Of a DNA stretch of 64,000 nt, positions 44,194 through 54,540 are shown piece after piece. Each line of letters starts with the position of its first letter. The stretch's first letter is position 1. The notes beneath the pieces were generated by a model, which saw only the letters and a list, made by a program, of their open reading frames with translations, was not told the origin of the DNA and searched no databases. This stretch comes from Arthrobacter sp. APC 3897 (lineage in GTDB: Bacteria; Actinomycetota; Actinomycetes; Actinomycetales; Micrococcaceae): positions 1-64,000 of the forward strand of contig NZ_JASDDG010000009.1 in the NCBI RefSeq assembly GCF_030407495.1, read 5' to 3'. The position numbers were made by a program, and so were the translations under genes.

Positions 44194-45444
44194 ATGGCTG
44201 AGCCAGCAAGTCTAACTGAGCCGTCGATACAACGAGGCCGCGCCGGAGTGCGTGGGAGGGTCGCGACGGTGCTCCTTTGCGTCCTGGTACTGATGAGCGG
44301 TAACCCGTCTTCACTCGCCCCTTGGCTCGGAGGGTATCAATCGATTGTTGCGATGTCTCTCATTGCGATTGTCATATGTTCTCTTATGAATAAGCCCCGA
44401 AATGGGATCAAGATCAGCGGCTTCCTTTGGGTTTTTCTTATCTACTTGAGTTTGAGCTCCTACTCTAGTTCGAACAGTCGTTTAACACTGTACACAGCTG
44501 TCATTTTTGCCTTACTAGCTTTAGCAGTTTTTATGATCGCACGTCATCTCAGCGCGGAGGAAGTCGGAGTTTCTCTGATATATGTTGGAGTTACGGCGCT
44601 CACAGCTTCGCTGATCTTAGAAATTGCAGCTCCCGGCAAAGCACTTGACGCCGGAATGTTGTCTGGGATATATAGTCACAAAAATATCCTGGGTTTTATG
44701 CTGTCCATAGCGTTTACTGCCAACCTTTACGCGTTTGCTTTTCGGAAGATCTGGGTTAAGTACGCAATCGGGCTTTTCCTATTGCTCGGGATCTATCGAA
44801 CAGATTCGACCACGGCGATGTTGGCGTGTGTATTCTCGGCGGCGATCGTCTCTTACTTGCGCCTACACTCCAAGATCGTGAGTAGGTCCGGACGAACAGT
44901 ATTGACCCTGACAATGTTAGCGTTTACGGCTTTTGTTCTCGACACGATACTGAACGAATCGGGGACGATTCTTTCTCTCTTAGGCAAATCCCCGACGCTT
45001 TCGGCACGAACTGGTATTTGGGAATTCGTAACCCATTTATGGCTTCAGCAGCCGTGGAATGGGTACGGTTTCGGAGCTGTCTGGTCCGATGGGTCGCCAA
45101 TGAGAGTATTCATACAGGAATCTCTACGTAATCCTGCTGCCACACATGCTCATAATGGATATCTCGATGTGCTACTGCAAACCGGAATCGTCGGTGCACT
45201 GACATTTTTTTGTCTTATTCTTTCTATTTTTGTAAAAGCATGGAAAACCATCGGGGTAACCAGTCAAGCTTCTAGCGGTCTTCCTTTCGCTCTGATATCG
45301 TTTATGCTCTTCTATAACGTAGCCGAAAGTCGATTTTATAATCCTGCCGGCTGGGCTGTTATCATCATTGCGAGCATTTGCGTGAACGTTATGTCTGCCC
45401 ATAAGCCCAACATTCGAAGCAAAGGAGTACGCATTACATTATGA
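44194..45444 (+). CDS. Wzy-like O-antigen polymerase/ligase family protein
   Basis: 416-residue polytopic membrane protein (about 10-12 spans) with the Wzy_C signature region HAHNGYLDVLLQTGIVG before the last spans, preceded by LSARTGIWEFVTHLWLQQPWNGYGFG. These are the marks of the O-antigen ligase/polymerase superfamily. It would polymerise the cluster 2 repeat unit. It is of a different subgroup from the Wzy of cluster 1, which lacks the HAHNGYLD motif, so the clusters did not arise by simple duplication. ATGA overlap with the next gene. Confidence 0.85.
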   Translation: MAEPASLTEPSIQRGRAGVRGRVATVLLCVLVLMSGNPSSLAPWLGGYQSIVAMSLIAIVICSLMNKPRNGIKISGFLWVFLIYLSLSSYSSSNSRLTLYTAVIFALLALAVFMIARHLSAEEVGVSLIYVGVTALTASLILEIAAPGKALDAGMLSGIYSHKNILGFMLSIAFTANLYAFAFRKIWVKYAIGLFLLLGIYRTDSTTAMLACVFSAAIVSYLRLHSKIVSRSGRTVLTLTMLAFTAFVLDTILNESGTILSLLGKSPTLSARTGIWEFVTHLWLQQPWNGYGFGAVWSDGSPMRVFIQESLRNPAATHAHNGYLDVLLQTGIVGALTFFCLILSIFVKAWKTIGVTSQASSGLPFALISFMLFYNVAESRFYNPAGWAVIIIASICVNVMSAHKPNIRSKGVRITL

Positions 45445-46220
45445 CTGAACACAGGCTAGGTGCACTATCATTTTCTGGAGAGTCTGCATCAGGGGTGCTT
45501 AGTAAAATTTCTGAGCACATAGACGACGGTTCAACTGAGCCCATGACCGTTATAACGCCTAATATATTTCATCTCAAATTGGCCAGCAAAGATCGCATGT
45601 TGGCTGAATTGTTCAACCTGGCAGATATTCGAGTTCCGGATGGTTGGCCAGTTGCGGCAGCACTAAGGCTGTTCTCAGCATATAAGGGTGGCCGTATAGC
45701 GGGGTCCGATCTATCTTTGGACGTACTTTCGTTGGCCGAGAAACGGTCCTATTCCGTTGGCATCATGGGTGGAAGTGACCACGTACTTGCTCGTGCCTAC
45801 GAGAACATAAGGTTAGAATATCCAAAATTGAAAATTGTAGAGATGTCGGGCAATCTAACTCTCCCAACGAATCCTACCGCGAATTCCAGACGGAACTTTG
45901 TCGAAACCGTTAATATCACGCCTGTAGATATCCTATTGCTATGTCTTGGTGCGCCAAAGAGCGAGGCCCATCTTCAAGCCAGTCGCAGCGACTTGGATGT
46001 AAAGGCCATCCTATGTGTAGGAGCCACTGTTGACTTTCTTGCGGGTAGCGTCAAACGAGCACCCTCCTGGGTACAGAGAATGGGTCTTGAGTGGGCTTAC
46101 AGGCTAGTACAAGAGCCATCTCGTCTTTGGAGGCGGTATTTGAGTAGCGGCATCACTTTCATCACAGTAATAATGCAAGAAATATTGGTGTCTATCCGGC
46201 GCTTAAACAGCAAAGACTAG
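45441..46220 (+). CDS. WecG/TagA/CpsF family glycosyltransferase (GT26)
   Basis: 259 residues. GT26 marks: VITPNIFHL near the N terminus, RVPDGWPVAAALR, RIAGSDLS, GIMGGSDHVLARA, DILLLCLGAPKSEA and a C-terminal RAPSWVQRMGLEWAYRLVQEPSRLWRRYL. Enzymes of this family add N-acetylmannosamine(uronic) or related sugars to undecaprenyl-linked intermediates. Starts within the wzy stop (ATGA). Acts on the cytosolic membrane face. The donor sugar here is unknown. Confidence 0.9.
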   Translation: MTEHRLGALSFSGESASGVLSKISEHIDDGSTEPMTVITPNIFHLKLASKDRMLAELFNLADIRVPDGWPVAAALRLFSAYKGGRIAGSDLSLDVLSLAEKRSYSVGIMGGSDHVLARAYENIRLEYPKLKIVEMSGNLTLPTNPTANSRRNFVETVNITPVDILLLCLGAPKSEAHLQASRSDLDVKAILCVGATVDFLAGSVKRAPSWVQRMGLEWAYRLVQEPSRLWRRYLSSGITFITVIMQEILVSIRRLNSKD

Positions 46221-46240
46221 ATTAAGGCGAACATTTAACT

Positions 46241-47344
46241 GTGTGGAAAAGTTCAAAAAAAATTCCCGAACAGAGACAGACTGTCTATGTCTTTGTGAGT
46301 GCTGCGAAGGAGCCTTGGGGGGCGGAGCGGAGCCTGAGTATCATACTTCACGATAGGCAGAATGAGCTCGCGAAGTCTAGTAAAGTTCTCTGCTTGTCAG
46401 AAAAAACTGCATCTTTTTTCAAGACCGAAGCCATGGTGCGTACAGACCTCATCAATGCCGGCTCAGGACGTATTGCCGCTCTGGTGTCAATGTACAAAAA
46501 CCTGATTAGGCAGCCTTCAGGTTCCTGTATCGTCGTCTTTAGCCTTCAACTCCTGCCGCTTATTCCCATGTTGAGGCTTTCTCATGGGAATAAGTTCCGG
46601 TTGGTAGCGGACATACATGATGCACCGCGGGGCTGGATGGACAGACTCGCATCGGCTGGGTGCGTGCGGTTTGCGCATAGGGCAATCTCCATTAGTAAAT
46701 ATGTATCGAAGCATCTCTGGATGTCCTCTTCAGCTGTTATCGTTCCGAGGCCGATCGAATTACCTGCCAGTAATTGCTGTGTGGAGAGGGCCGATGACGC
46801 TCCCCTCAATATTGGTATCGTTGGGCGTGTCGACCGGGAAAAGCGCGTGGATTTAGCTGTCCGCGCGGTCGGTTCGCTAGTTGCTCGTATGGACGTCAGG
46901 TTGAATGTTTATGGCGCTGCTCATCTGGATTCTGATTACCCGGCAGAACTCCAACAGATGGCCTTACAATTCGATAAACCCTTTGTTAACTTTGCTGGTG
47001 TTAAACAACCCGTTGAGATTTATTCTGAAATAGACGTCCTCGTCGTAGCTAATGAAAATGAACCAAGCGGACGTACTGTCGGAGAAGCGATGATGCACGG
47101 AGTTGTCGTTGTAGCACCGGACGCTGGTGGTGCTGGCGAATTCTTCGAAAGCGGCGTGTCAGGTTTGACATACCGGGCAGGAAGCGAGGAATCACTTGCA
47201 AGGGTCCTAACTGAGCTCGCTGGCTCTCCAGACTTAAGAAATCGGTTGACTAAAAATGCCAAGAACAAGATCGAGCTTGAGCGCGGAACGGATGTTGCCG
47301 TGACGGCTTATAGGAATGCATTGGAAAGTACAGCTGCCAAATGA
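46241..47344 (+). CDS. Glycosyltransferase family 4
   Basis: GT-B transferase of 367 residues from a GTG start. The donor domain begins NIGIVGRVDREKRVDLAVRA, and the GT4 acidic motif region is NENEPSGRTVGEAMMHG followed by PDAGGAGEFF. An ATGA overlap joins it to the next glycosyltransferase. Part of the cluster 2 operon. Specificity is not predictable. Confidence 0.87.
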   Translation: MWKSSKKIPEQRQTVYVFVSAAKEPWGAERSLSIILHDRQNELAKSSKVLCLSEKTASFFKTEAMVRTDLINAGSGRIAALVSMYKNLIRQPSGSCIVVFSLQLLPLIPMLRLSHGNKFRLVADIHDAPRGWMDRLASAGCVRFAHRAISISKYVSKHLWMSSSAVIVPRPIELPASNCCVERADDAPLNIGIVGRVDREKRVDLAVRAVGSLVARMDVRLNVYGAAHLDSDYPAELQQMALQFDKPFVNFAGVKQPVEIYSEIDVLVVANENEPSGRTVGEAMMHGVVVVAPDAGGAGEFFESGVSGLTYRAGSEESLARVLTELAGSPDLRNRLTKNAKNKIELERGTDVAVTAYRNALESTAAK

Positions 47345-48282
47345 GTCTAACTAACGAATCTATTTCCGTGGTTATACCATCTATTGGGCGCCGGTCGCTT
47401 CAGGATGCATTGGCATCGGTATACAGCCAGACTCTGGTTCCGGATGAAGTCATAGTCTGTAATGATAGTGAGACCGCATTAGACTTGAAAGCTTTCCCGG
47501 ACGTCAAGGTTCTCAGTGTTGGTCCCAGGGCCGGGGGAAACAACGCGAGGATAGCCGGTATGAGGCAGGCAAATGGTGCCTATATTGCGCTGTTGGACGA
47601 CGATGACGCCTGGACACCTGATCATCTGGAGCGGTTGCATCGTTTAGTAGCTACGAATGCTGAAAATGACGTATGGATTGCTTCATCAACCGGGGTTCTA
47701 GCCGATGGCTCTCAGTATCCCGTTCGGATCAAAGATTCGTCCGAGTCACTATCCGAGTACCTCTTCGTGCTAAAGGGTTTTGGGTCTGGGGCAAAAGGAG
47801 CTTTGTCTACCTCTACGCTCCTGTTTCCAGCAGCCCTCGTTGAATTGGTTCCCTGGCGATCAGGCCTACGATTCCACCAGGACCTAACATGGATGTTAGA
47901 CGTCGAAAATATGTTTCCACGTATTGCGATCTGGCAAGATGCAGCGGCGACGGTCACATTCGGGGACACTCCGGGGTCTGTTTCAAAGAGTATAAGCGTT
48001 AGGGATTCGGTTGCTTGGGCTGAGTCGGAAATGCTGTCGACTCAACGCGAGAAAGTGTATATTGATTTTCTCCTTACTCGTTACCCACTTCGTGCGGCTG
48101 CTACGCATGGAGGGGTTTCGGATATCCTATTTGTGTGTAAAAGTGCACTCAGCGCTGGATCTCCTTCGCGCTACAGTGCTTCGTATGCGTTAGCGTATAT
48201 GGCTCGATCTCTCTATAAGCGCCTAAATTCGGGATTTAAAAAGGCGATTATTTCGTTGCGTAAAAAGAGTGCAAGCATTTGA
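47341..48282 (+). CDS. Glycosyltransferase family 2
   Basis: GT-A transferase of 313 residues. N-terminal ISVVIPSIGRRSLQDALASV, nucleotide-binding VIVCNDSE and the metal motif IALLDDDDAWTPDHL. Overlaps the genes on both sides by four bases. Part of the cluster 2 operon; sugar unknown. Confidence 0.88.
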   Translation: MSLTNESISVVIPSIGRRSLQDALASVYSQTLVPDEVIVCNDSETALDLKAFPDVKVLSVGPRAGGNNARIAGMRQANGAYIALLDDDDAWTPDHLERLHRLVATNAENDVWIASSTGVLADGSQYPVRIKDSSESLSEYLFVLKGFGSGAKGALSTSTLLFPAALVELVPWRSGLRFHQDLTWMLDVENMFPRIAIWQDAAATVTFGDTPGSVSKSISVRDSVAWAESEMLSTQREKVYIDFLLTRYPLRAAATHGGVSDILFVCKSALSAGSPSRYSASYALAYMARSLYKRLNSGFKKAIISLRKKSASI

Positions 48283-49451
48283 AGTCTCAGTTTATCGCGT
48301 TAGTGCTTACGCGGGCCTTGGGGAGCTTGATGCTCGTAGGTATGGGTGTCTTGGTCGCAAGATGGGCTGGTCCTGCTGATTTCGGTGTGTTGTCCGCAAT
48401 AATTAGCGTTGGTGCTGTGTTGTTCGTGGTCTCAGATTTTGGGATGTCGACATTTATTTCCCGGGCGGTGGCCACGGGTGACAATCCCGGCGTGGCATCG
48501 GCGCTTCGTGTTAATACAATGACAACTGTTGGCGGTGGATTTCTTGCGGTGGCGGCTATCGCTGCCTTTGCTGCTGCAGGTGGCATTTCGTATGGAACGA
48601 TGATGTTGGGGGCCGCGCTGGCCCTCGAAAAGAATACTGATACCGCGTTGAGTATCCCTATCGCTAACGGAATCAAGGCGGTGCCTGCACAATCTCTCCT
48701 GCTCCGCCGATCAGTCGGTTTGTCAGCGCTGCTTATTCTTCATGCGGTAGGGATTGAATCCATTGACTCTTACTCCGCGTCATTTCTGATTGGTTCAATT
48801 TTCGGTCAGGTCCATATGAGGCTGAGTCTTAGGAGCTGGTACGGGCATGGTACTAAACGCTCGGGGCTGCTTCGTGAAGCATTTCCTTTTTTGGTCTCGA
48901 ACGTATCAGCCTCTGCGAGGAATCTCGATACCGCAATAGTGTCTGCTGCGGTCTCTAGCCAGGCAGGCGGTTTGTATGCCGCCGCTCAGAGAATTATTTC
49001 TCCCTTTATGCTGATCCCAGGTGTGATCGCGAGTTTAGTCCTTCCGCACTCCTCAAGAGGGTCAGGAAGAAGGGCGATGGTAATCCTGCATAAACTGGTC
49101 TTGACGCACTTTATTCTTCTTCTCTTAATGGCTGGGGTTGTGCCTTTCGCAGGGCAGTTGATGGTCTTCGTCCTAGGAGACCAGTATGCGAAATCGGCCA
49201 ACATTTTCGTTTGGCTGCTACTAGCGTTTCCGTTCATAGCGTTGTCATCGCCTATGGGTGGAGTCCTGCAGAGTCAAGGCTATGAGAAATTAGTCGCACA
49301 TAACGGATTTTGGTTCGGCATAGCATTGATACCTGCCCTGTGGATCGGTGCATTATTTGGTGGGGCTGTTGGGTGTGCTATCTGCCTGTTCGGTGTCTAT
49401 GCGATCAAATGCTTAGCATTGTATGTATTAGCAAGGAAGCGTCTATTCTAA
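48279..49451 (+). CDS. Wzx-like oligosaccharide flippase
   Basis: 390-residue polytopic membrane protein of the MOP superfamily, starting from TTG in a TTGA overlap with the preceding gene. The N terminus (ALGSLMLVGMGVLVARWAGPADFGVLSAI) and FPFLVSNVSASARNLDTAIV are typical of Wzx/RfbX flippases. It would flip the cluster 2 repeat unit. Last gene of the cluster; its stop lies 32 bases from the end of the convergent kinase gene, where base composition returns abruptly to the high GC of the flanks. Confidence 0.88.
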   Translation: MKSQFIALVLTRALGSLMLVGMGVLVARWAGPADFGVLSAIISVGAVLFVVSDFGMSTFISRAVATGDNPGVASALRVNTMTTVGGGFLAVAAIAAFAAAGGISYGTMMLGAALALEKNTDTALSIPIANGIKAVPAQSLLLRRSVGLSALLILHAVGIESIDSYSASFLIGSIFGQVHMRLSLRSWYGHGTKRSGLLREAFPFLVSNVSASARNLDTAIVSAAVSSQAGGLYAAAQRIISPFMLIPGVIASLVLPHSSRGSGRRAMVILHKLVLTHFILLLLMAGVVPFAGQLMVFVLGDQYAKSANIFVWLLLAFPFIALSSPMGGVLQSQGYEKLVAHNGFWFGIALIPALWIGALFGGAVGCAICLFGVYAIKCLALYVLARKRLF

Positions 49452-49483
49452 AACCGCCGGGGGGCAACTCCCGACTAGTAAAT

Positions 49484-51157
49484 TCAAGATCTTTTTGAAG
49501 AGAGCTCCACCCGAAACGTAGTCCCCACCCCAAGCTCCGACTCCAGCGAAATCAGCCCGCCGTGGGCTTCCACGATGGACTTGGTGATCACTAGGCCGAG
49601 GCCCACGCCGGGAATGGCCGCCTTGCGGACCGAGCCGGTGCGGAAGAATTTGGTGAAGACTTCCAGCTGGTCCAGCACGCTCATGCCCATGCCGGTGTCC
49701 GCCACTTCCATGATCACCGACTCGTCCTGAGCCCAGGCGCGGACGGTCACCACGCCGCCGCCGGGGGAGTACTTGATGGCGTTGGACAGGAGGTTGTCCA
49801 GCACCTGCAGGATCCGCCCGGCGTCCGCCCGCAGGATCAGGTCTCCGGCCAGTTCGCTGCGCAGCTCCACTCCGGCGGCCTGGGCCCGCGGCCCGGCGGA
49901 ATCCAGGGCAATCTCAATCAGTTCGCCCAGCTTCTCCTCGGACAGCACCAGCTGGAGGGAATCGGACGCCGTGGTCAGCAGGTCCGAAACCAGGGTGAGC
50001 AGCCGCTCGGCGTTGCGCTGGACCACCAGCAGGGCGGACGGGATGGGACCGGCCAGGTTCCGGTCCTCTGCCTCCTCCAACGCCAGGTCCAGATACCCGA
50101 GGATGGAGGTCAGGGGAGTGCGCAGCTCATGGGACACGTTGGCTACAAAGTCGTCCTTGGTCTGTAGCGCGTTGACCATGTCCGTGACGTCGGAGAAGGC
50201 GAGCACCGAGCCGTTGAAGGCGCCGTCGTCGTCGGTCACCGGGCGGGCGGCCACGGCCAGGGCACGCTGGCGCTCCCCGGAACCGAGCCACACCACGTAA
50301 TCGGAGAAGGATTCGCCCCGCATGGCACGCTGGGCCGGCCGGGCGTGCGGGGGCACCTGCGTCCTGCGGTCCAGGCCGAAAATTTCCAGCGTCTCTTCCA
50401 CAAAGCTGGTGGTTCCCACCGGCAGGGTGAGCTGGTGGTTGATCACCTGCCGGTTGTTCATCAGGATGATTTTGCCGTGCCGGTCCAGGGCCAGGACGCC
50501 CACATCCACGGTGTCCAGCACGGCGCTGAGCAGTGCGGAACTGTGCCGGCTCTCCAGCAGGCTCTCCTGCAGTTCGGCCTTCGCGGCCCGGAGCTGCTTC
50601 TGCTGTTCCACATTGTCCCGCTCCACGGTGGACACGGTGCCGAAGATGGCCAGCATGATGAAGGGGATCAGCATGGGCGCCGCGAGATCCCGGAGCTCTG
50701 TCTGCCCGGCGGCGAACAGCGGTGACCAGACCACCAGGACGGTGCCGGCAAAGCTGAGCAGCGCCGCCAGCTTGCGTGCTGCACCGGACCAGGCCAGCCA
50801 GAAGACCGGCAGCACGCACAGCAGGCTCAGCCCCGTCACCGAATTGCGTCCGCCGGAGTACAGCAGGCAGATGACGCCGAAATCCAGCAGCGGAATCAGC
50901 CAATACGCCGGGACAAACAGGCGGTCCCAGGGAATGGCGACGGCGGCGGCCGTGGTTACGGCCAGCAGCGCCAGCCCCTGCCGGAACCGCTCTTCGGTAA
51001 ACGTTTCCGGGCTCACCAGCGCCACCAGCGGCAGCGCAATGAGTACGGAGATCACCAGCGGCAGCTGCGTGACGGCTACCTTCAGGCGCAATGACAATTC
51101 GTGGAAATGAGTGCGGATTCCCAGCAGGGTCAGGGCCCGGCGCTCGAAACTGGACAT
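49484..51157 (-). CDS. Membrane sensor histidine kinase
   Basis: 557 residues from the ATG at 51157; the longer open frame upstream runs through the divergent regulator gene and is rejected. About six N-terminal membrane segments, a PAS-like region (VLDTVDVGVLALDRHGKIILMN) and a HisKA H-box VSHELRTPLTSILGYL. The HATPase_c boxes are DNLLSNAIKYSPGGG, DTGMGM and GVGLGLVITKSIVEAHGG. It should autophosphorylate and pass the phosphate to the response regulator encoded divergently 121 bases away. A close paralogue lies on the other side of that regulator. The signal is unknown. Confidence 0.92.
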   Translation of the reverse strand: MSSFERRALTLLGIRTHFHELSLRLKVAVTQLPLVISVLIALPLVALVSPETFTEERFRQGLALLAVTTAAAVAIPWDRLFVPAYWLIPLLDFGVICLLYSGGRNSVTGLSLLCVLPVFWLAWSGAARKLAALLSFAGTVLVVWSPLFAAGQTELRDLAAPMLIPFIMLAIFGTVSTVERDNVEQQKQLRAAKAELQESLLESRHSSALLSAVLDTVDVGVLALDRHGKIILMNNRQVINHQLTLPVGTTSFVEETLEIFGLDRRTQVPPHARPAQRAMRGESFSDYVVWLGSGERQRALAVAARPVTDDDGAFNGSVLAFSDVTDMVNALQTKDDFVANVSHELRTPLTSILGYLDLALEEAEDRNLAGPIPSALLVVQRNAERLLTLVSDLLTTASDSLQLVLSEEKLGELIEIALDSAGPRAQAAGVELRSELAGDLILRADAGRILQVLDNLLSNAIKYSPGGGVVTVRAWAQDESVIMEVADTGMGMSVLDQLEVFTKFFRTGSVRKAAIPGVGLGLVITKSIVEAHGGLISLESELGVGTTFRVELSSKRS

Positions 51158-51278
51158 ATAAAAAACGAACCCCTGATCCTTGACAGCTATAGCTGCGATT
51201 ATAGGGGGAGCCTGTAGTATCTCCGGTAAGGGGAGCGGGTTATCAGAAGGTCTCGCAGGACGGAAAAACACCAAAAAT

Positions 51279-52100
<822 letters not shown>

Positions 52101-52111
52101 GTTCTGCAGGC

Positions 52112-52198
52112 AGCCGTGCGGGGTGGGCGCAGCCGTTCTTCCCGCATCCTGGTTCCTCAGGGCGGCCGCGGAGACCCAGGCACAGGCACCCCACGGCT
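52112..52198. other. Long inverted repeat between response regulator and second kinase
   Basis: AGCCGTGCGGGGTG (52112-52125) is complementary, with one bulged base, to CACCCCACGGCT (52187-52198), 61 bases apart, in the convergent intergenic region. It may act as a bidirectional terminator or fold back the 3' ends. Confidence 0.4.
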
Positions 52199-52212
52199 AG
52201 GCCGAAGGGCCC

Positions 52213-53904
52213 CTACGCCGCGCTCCCGGCGAGCGACGGCGCGTTCGGCAGGGACACCGTAAACGCGGATCCCGCCCCGGGTGCGCTGACCAGGGTGATG
52301 GTGCCGCCGTGGGCCTCCACAATGTTCTTGGAGATGGCCAGGCCAAGTCCGGCGCCGGGAATGCCGGCCTGCCGCACGGCGCCGGTGCGGAAGAACCTGG
52401 TGAACAGATCCTTCTGGTCCGTCTCGCTCATGCCCATGCCGGTGTCCCGGACCTCCAGGCAGGTGCAGTTCCCGTCGGCCCAGGCGCTCACGGTGACGGT
52501 GCCGCCGTCGGGCGAGTATTTGATCGCGTTGGAGAGCAGATTGTCCAGCACCTGGCCCAGCCGCACCGGGTCCGCCTGGACGGCCAGGGCGGGCGTGCAG
52601 CTGGTAATCAGCTCCACGCCGGCGGACGCGGCCCGCGGCGCGGCAGCGCGCAGGGAGGCGGAGATCAGCTCGGCCACGGCTACCGGCCGGGGTTCCACCG
52701 AGACGCTGCCCGAGGCTGTGGCGAGCAGGTCCGAGACCAGACGCAGCAGCCGCTCGCTGTTGCGCTGGGCCACAGAGACGGCGTGGGGAATGGTTCCGGT
52801 CAGCCCCGTGTCCTCGACCTCGTCCTGGGCCAGATCCAGATAGCCGATGATGGAGGTCAGCGGCGTGCGCAGCTCATGGGACACGCTGGACACGAAGTCA
52901 TCCTTGGCCCGCAGCGCGTCATCCAGTGCAGTGATGTCGTGGAAGGCGATGACGGCACCGTTCAGGCACTGCTCGCTGCGCAGGACGCGCGCGGAACAGG
53001 AGAGGGTCATCTGGTCTCCGGGCGGACCGGCCCGCAGCAGCACGTCCTCGAAGGATTCGCCCCGCATGGCGCGCGCCACGGGCCGCTGGTCAGCGGGCAG
53101 GGCGGTGGCGCGGTCCGAGGCGAAGAACAGCAGGTCCGCTTCCTGGGTATCCTTCATGCCGTCCGGACGGATCCGGGCGTCCAGGGCCTGCATGGAATTG
53201 TTCTTATGGATGGCTGCACCGTCCGCGTCCACCACCAGCACACCGACGTCGATGGCGTTCAGGACACTGTCCAGCAGCTCGGAGCGCTCGGTGCTGAGGT
53301 TCAGGGCGTTTTCCAGCTGCCGGTCCTTCTGGGCCAGAGCCGCCTGCCGTGCATCCATGTCCCGCCGGATCACGGTGACCGTCATGGCAACCGCCAGGGT
53401 CACCAGCGGGCCGAGGATGGGTGCGGCCAGCCGCTGGCCGGTGACCGGTTCGGAGGAAGCGAACACGGGATACCAGACGATGATCAGCGGGCAGATGAAG
53501 CTCAGCAGGATGGCACCCACGGCCGAGACACGGGACCAGGCCAGCCAAAAGACGGGAAACACGCAGAGCAGGTAAATGCCCATCGCCAGGCCAAAACCGC
53601 CGTGGTACAGCAGGCCGATGGCGGCGAAGTCCGAAATCGGCAGGATCCAGTAGACGGGATACCAGAGCCGGTCCCAGGGCACGACGGCGGTGGCTGCGGT
53701 GATCAGCACCAGCAGTGCCAGCCCCGCCTGGAACTGCGGCCTCGCCATGATGGCCGGCAGCAGCGTTGCGTAAATAATGCAGAGCAGGGCAACCGTGATC
53801 ATCAGCGGGGCCTGGCTGATCCGTACCCGCTGGGACAGCGGCATCTGATGGAAGTCGCGGCCGGATGTCAGGGAGGAGACCAGGCGTGAGGAGAGCCGTG
53901 ACAT
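52213..53904 (-). CDS. Membrane sensor histidine kinase, paralogue
   Basis: 563 residues, same architecture as the kinase at 49.5-51.2 kb: about six membrane segments, a PAS-like region (VLNAIDVGVLVVDADGAAIHKNN) and the H-box VSHELRTPLTSIIGYL. The ATPase boxes are DNLLSNAIKYSPDGG, DTGMGM and GAGLGLAISKNIVEAHGG. Shared membrane-domain phrases such as LLCVFPVFWLAWS show a duplication. ATG at 53904 with GGGGGAGAG upstream. All kinase residues are present, so both copies look active. It may feed the same response regulator. Confidence 0.92.
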   Translation of the reverse strand: MSRLSSRLVSSLTSGRDFHQMPLSQRVRISQAPLMITVALLCIIYATLLPAIMARPQFQAGLALLVLITAATAVVPWDRLWYPVYWILPISDFAAIGLLYHGGFGLAMGIYLLCVFPVFWLAWSRVSAVGAILLSFICPLIIVWYPVFASSEPVTGQRLAAPILGPLVTLAVAMTVTVIRRDMDARQAALAQKDRQLENALNLSTERSELLDSVLNAIDVGVLVVDADGAAIHKNNSMQALDARIRPDGMKDTQEADLLFFASDRATALPADQRPVARAMRGESFEDVLLRAGPPGDQMTLSCSARVLRSEQCLNGAVIAFHDITALDDALRAKDDFVSSVSHELRTPLTSIIGYLDLAQDEVEDTGLTGTIPHAVSVAQRNSERLLRLVSDLLATASGSVSVEPRPVAVAELISASLRAAAPRAASAGVELITSCTPALAVQADPVRLGQVLDNLLSNAIKYSPDGGTVTVSAWADGNCTCLEVRDTGMGMSETDQKDLFTRFFRTGAVRQAGIPGAGLGLAISKNIVEAHGGTITLVSAPGAGSAFTVSLPNAPSLAGSAA

Positions 53905-53987
53905 GTATGTAAACTCTCCCCCTGGTAAGCGAACTGCCTGCTCCCAGCGTACCCGGACGTGCGTCGGGCTTTTCCCGCCTCCGGGAG

Positions 53988-54350
53988 TTAGTCCAGGGAT
54001 GCGAGCAGGCAGGGCATGGTTTCCCGCCCGCAGACGGCAATGAGGCCCAGCATGGAGGACAGCTCCGCCGCCCCGGCCTGTTTCAGGCGCTCCTGGGCGC
54101 AGCAGGCCAGGGCTGCCAGCCGCTGGGCGCCGGCCATTTCACTGGCGATCTTGATGCTCAGCACCACGTCCATGGCGGCGTCGTCGTCCGCGGCGATGAC
54201 GGCGGTGCGCAGCCGGTCGAAGCGGCCTTCCCACATGGCCACGTAGTTGCCGACGAACTCGCGGCAGGAAGCCGGCCCCAGCTGGTCGGCGAGATCCAGC
54301 AGCTGTCCGCGGTGCAGCAGATCAGGGACATGCTCGGCCGTGGCCATCAT
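53988..54350 (-). CDS. Hpt-like protein lacking the phospho-acceptor histidine
   Basis: 120-residue helical protein with the length and pattern of a histidine phosphotransfer domain. In the motif that should read H-x-L-K-G-...-G-A, the sequence is VLSIKIASEMAGAQRLA: Lys67, Gly74 and Ala75 align, but Leu64 (CTG) stands at the histidine position and Ile68 at the first Gly. The only histidines are near the N terminus (7 and 13). It lies upstream of a kinase gene on the same strand. It probably binds a receiver or kinase without carrying phosphate; that is inference. Confidence 0.65.
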   Translation of the reverse strand: MMATAEHVPDLLHRGQLLDLADQLGPASCREFVGNYVAMWEGRFDRLRTAVIAADDDAAMDVVLSIKIASEMAGAQRLAALACCAQERLKQAGAAELSSMLGLIAVCGRETMPCLLASLD

Positions 54351-54540
54351 GAACAGACTCGTGCCGGCGGCGAGGGGGAGGATGAAACCGATGCTGTCGG
54401 AGCCATGGGTGTTCCTCCGCTCTGGGGGCCGCTGTGATGTGCGGGGGGTCTGGGTGCTTCATAAGGGTGCTTGATATCTATGACAATGCCAGCCTTAGCT
54501 CAGGAACGTCCCCCGGGAAGGCGCAAGATCGGGGAAAGAT

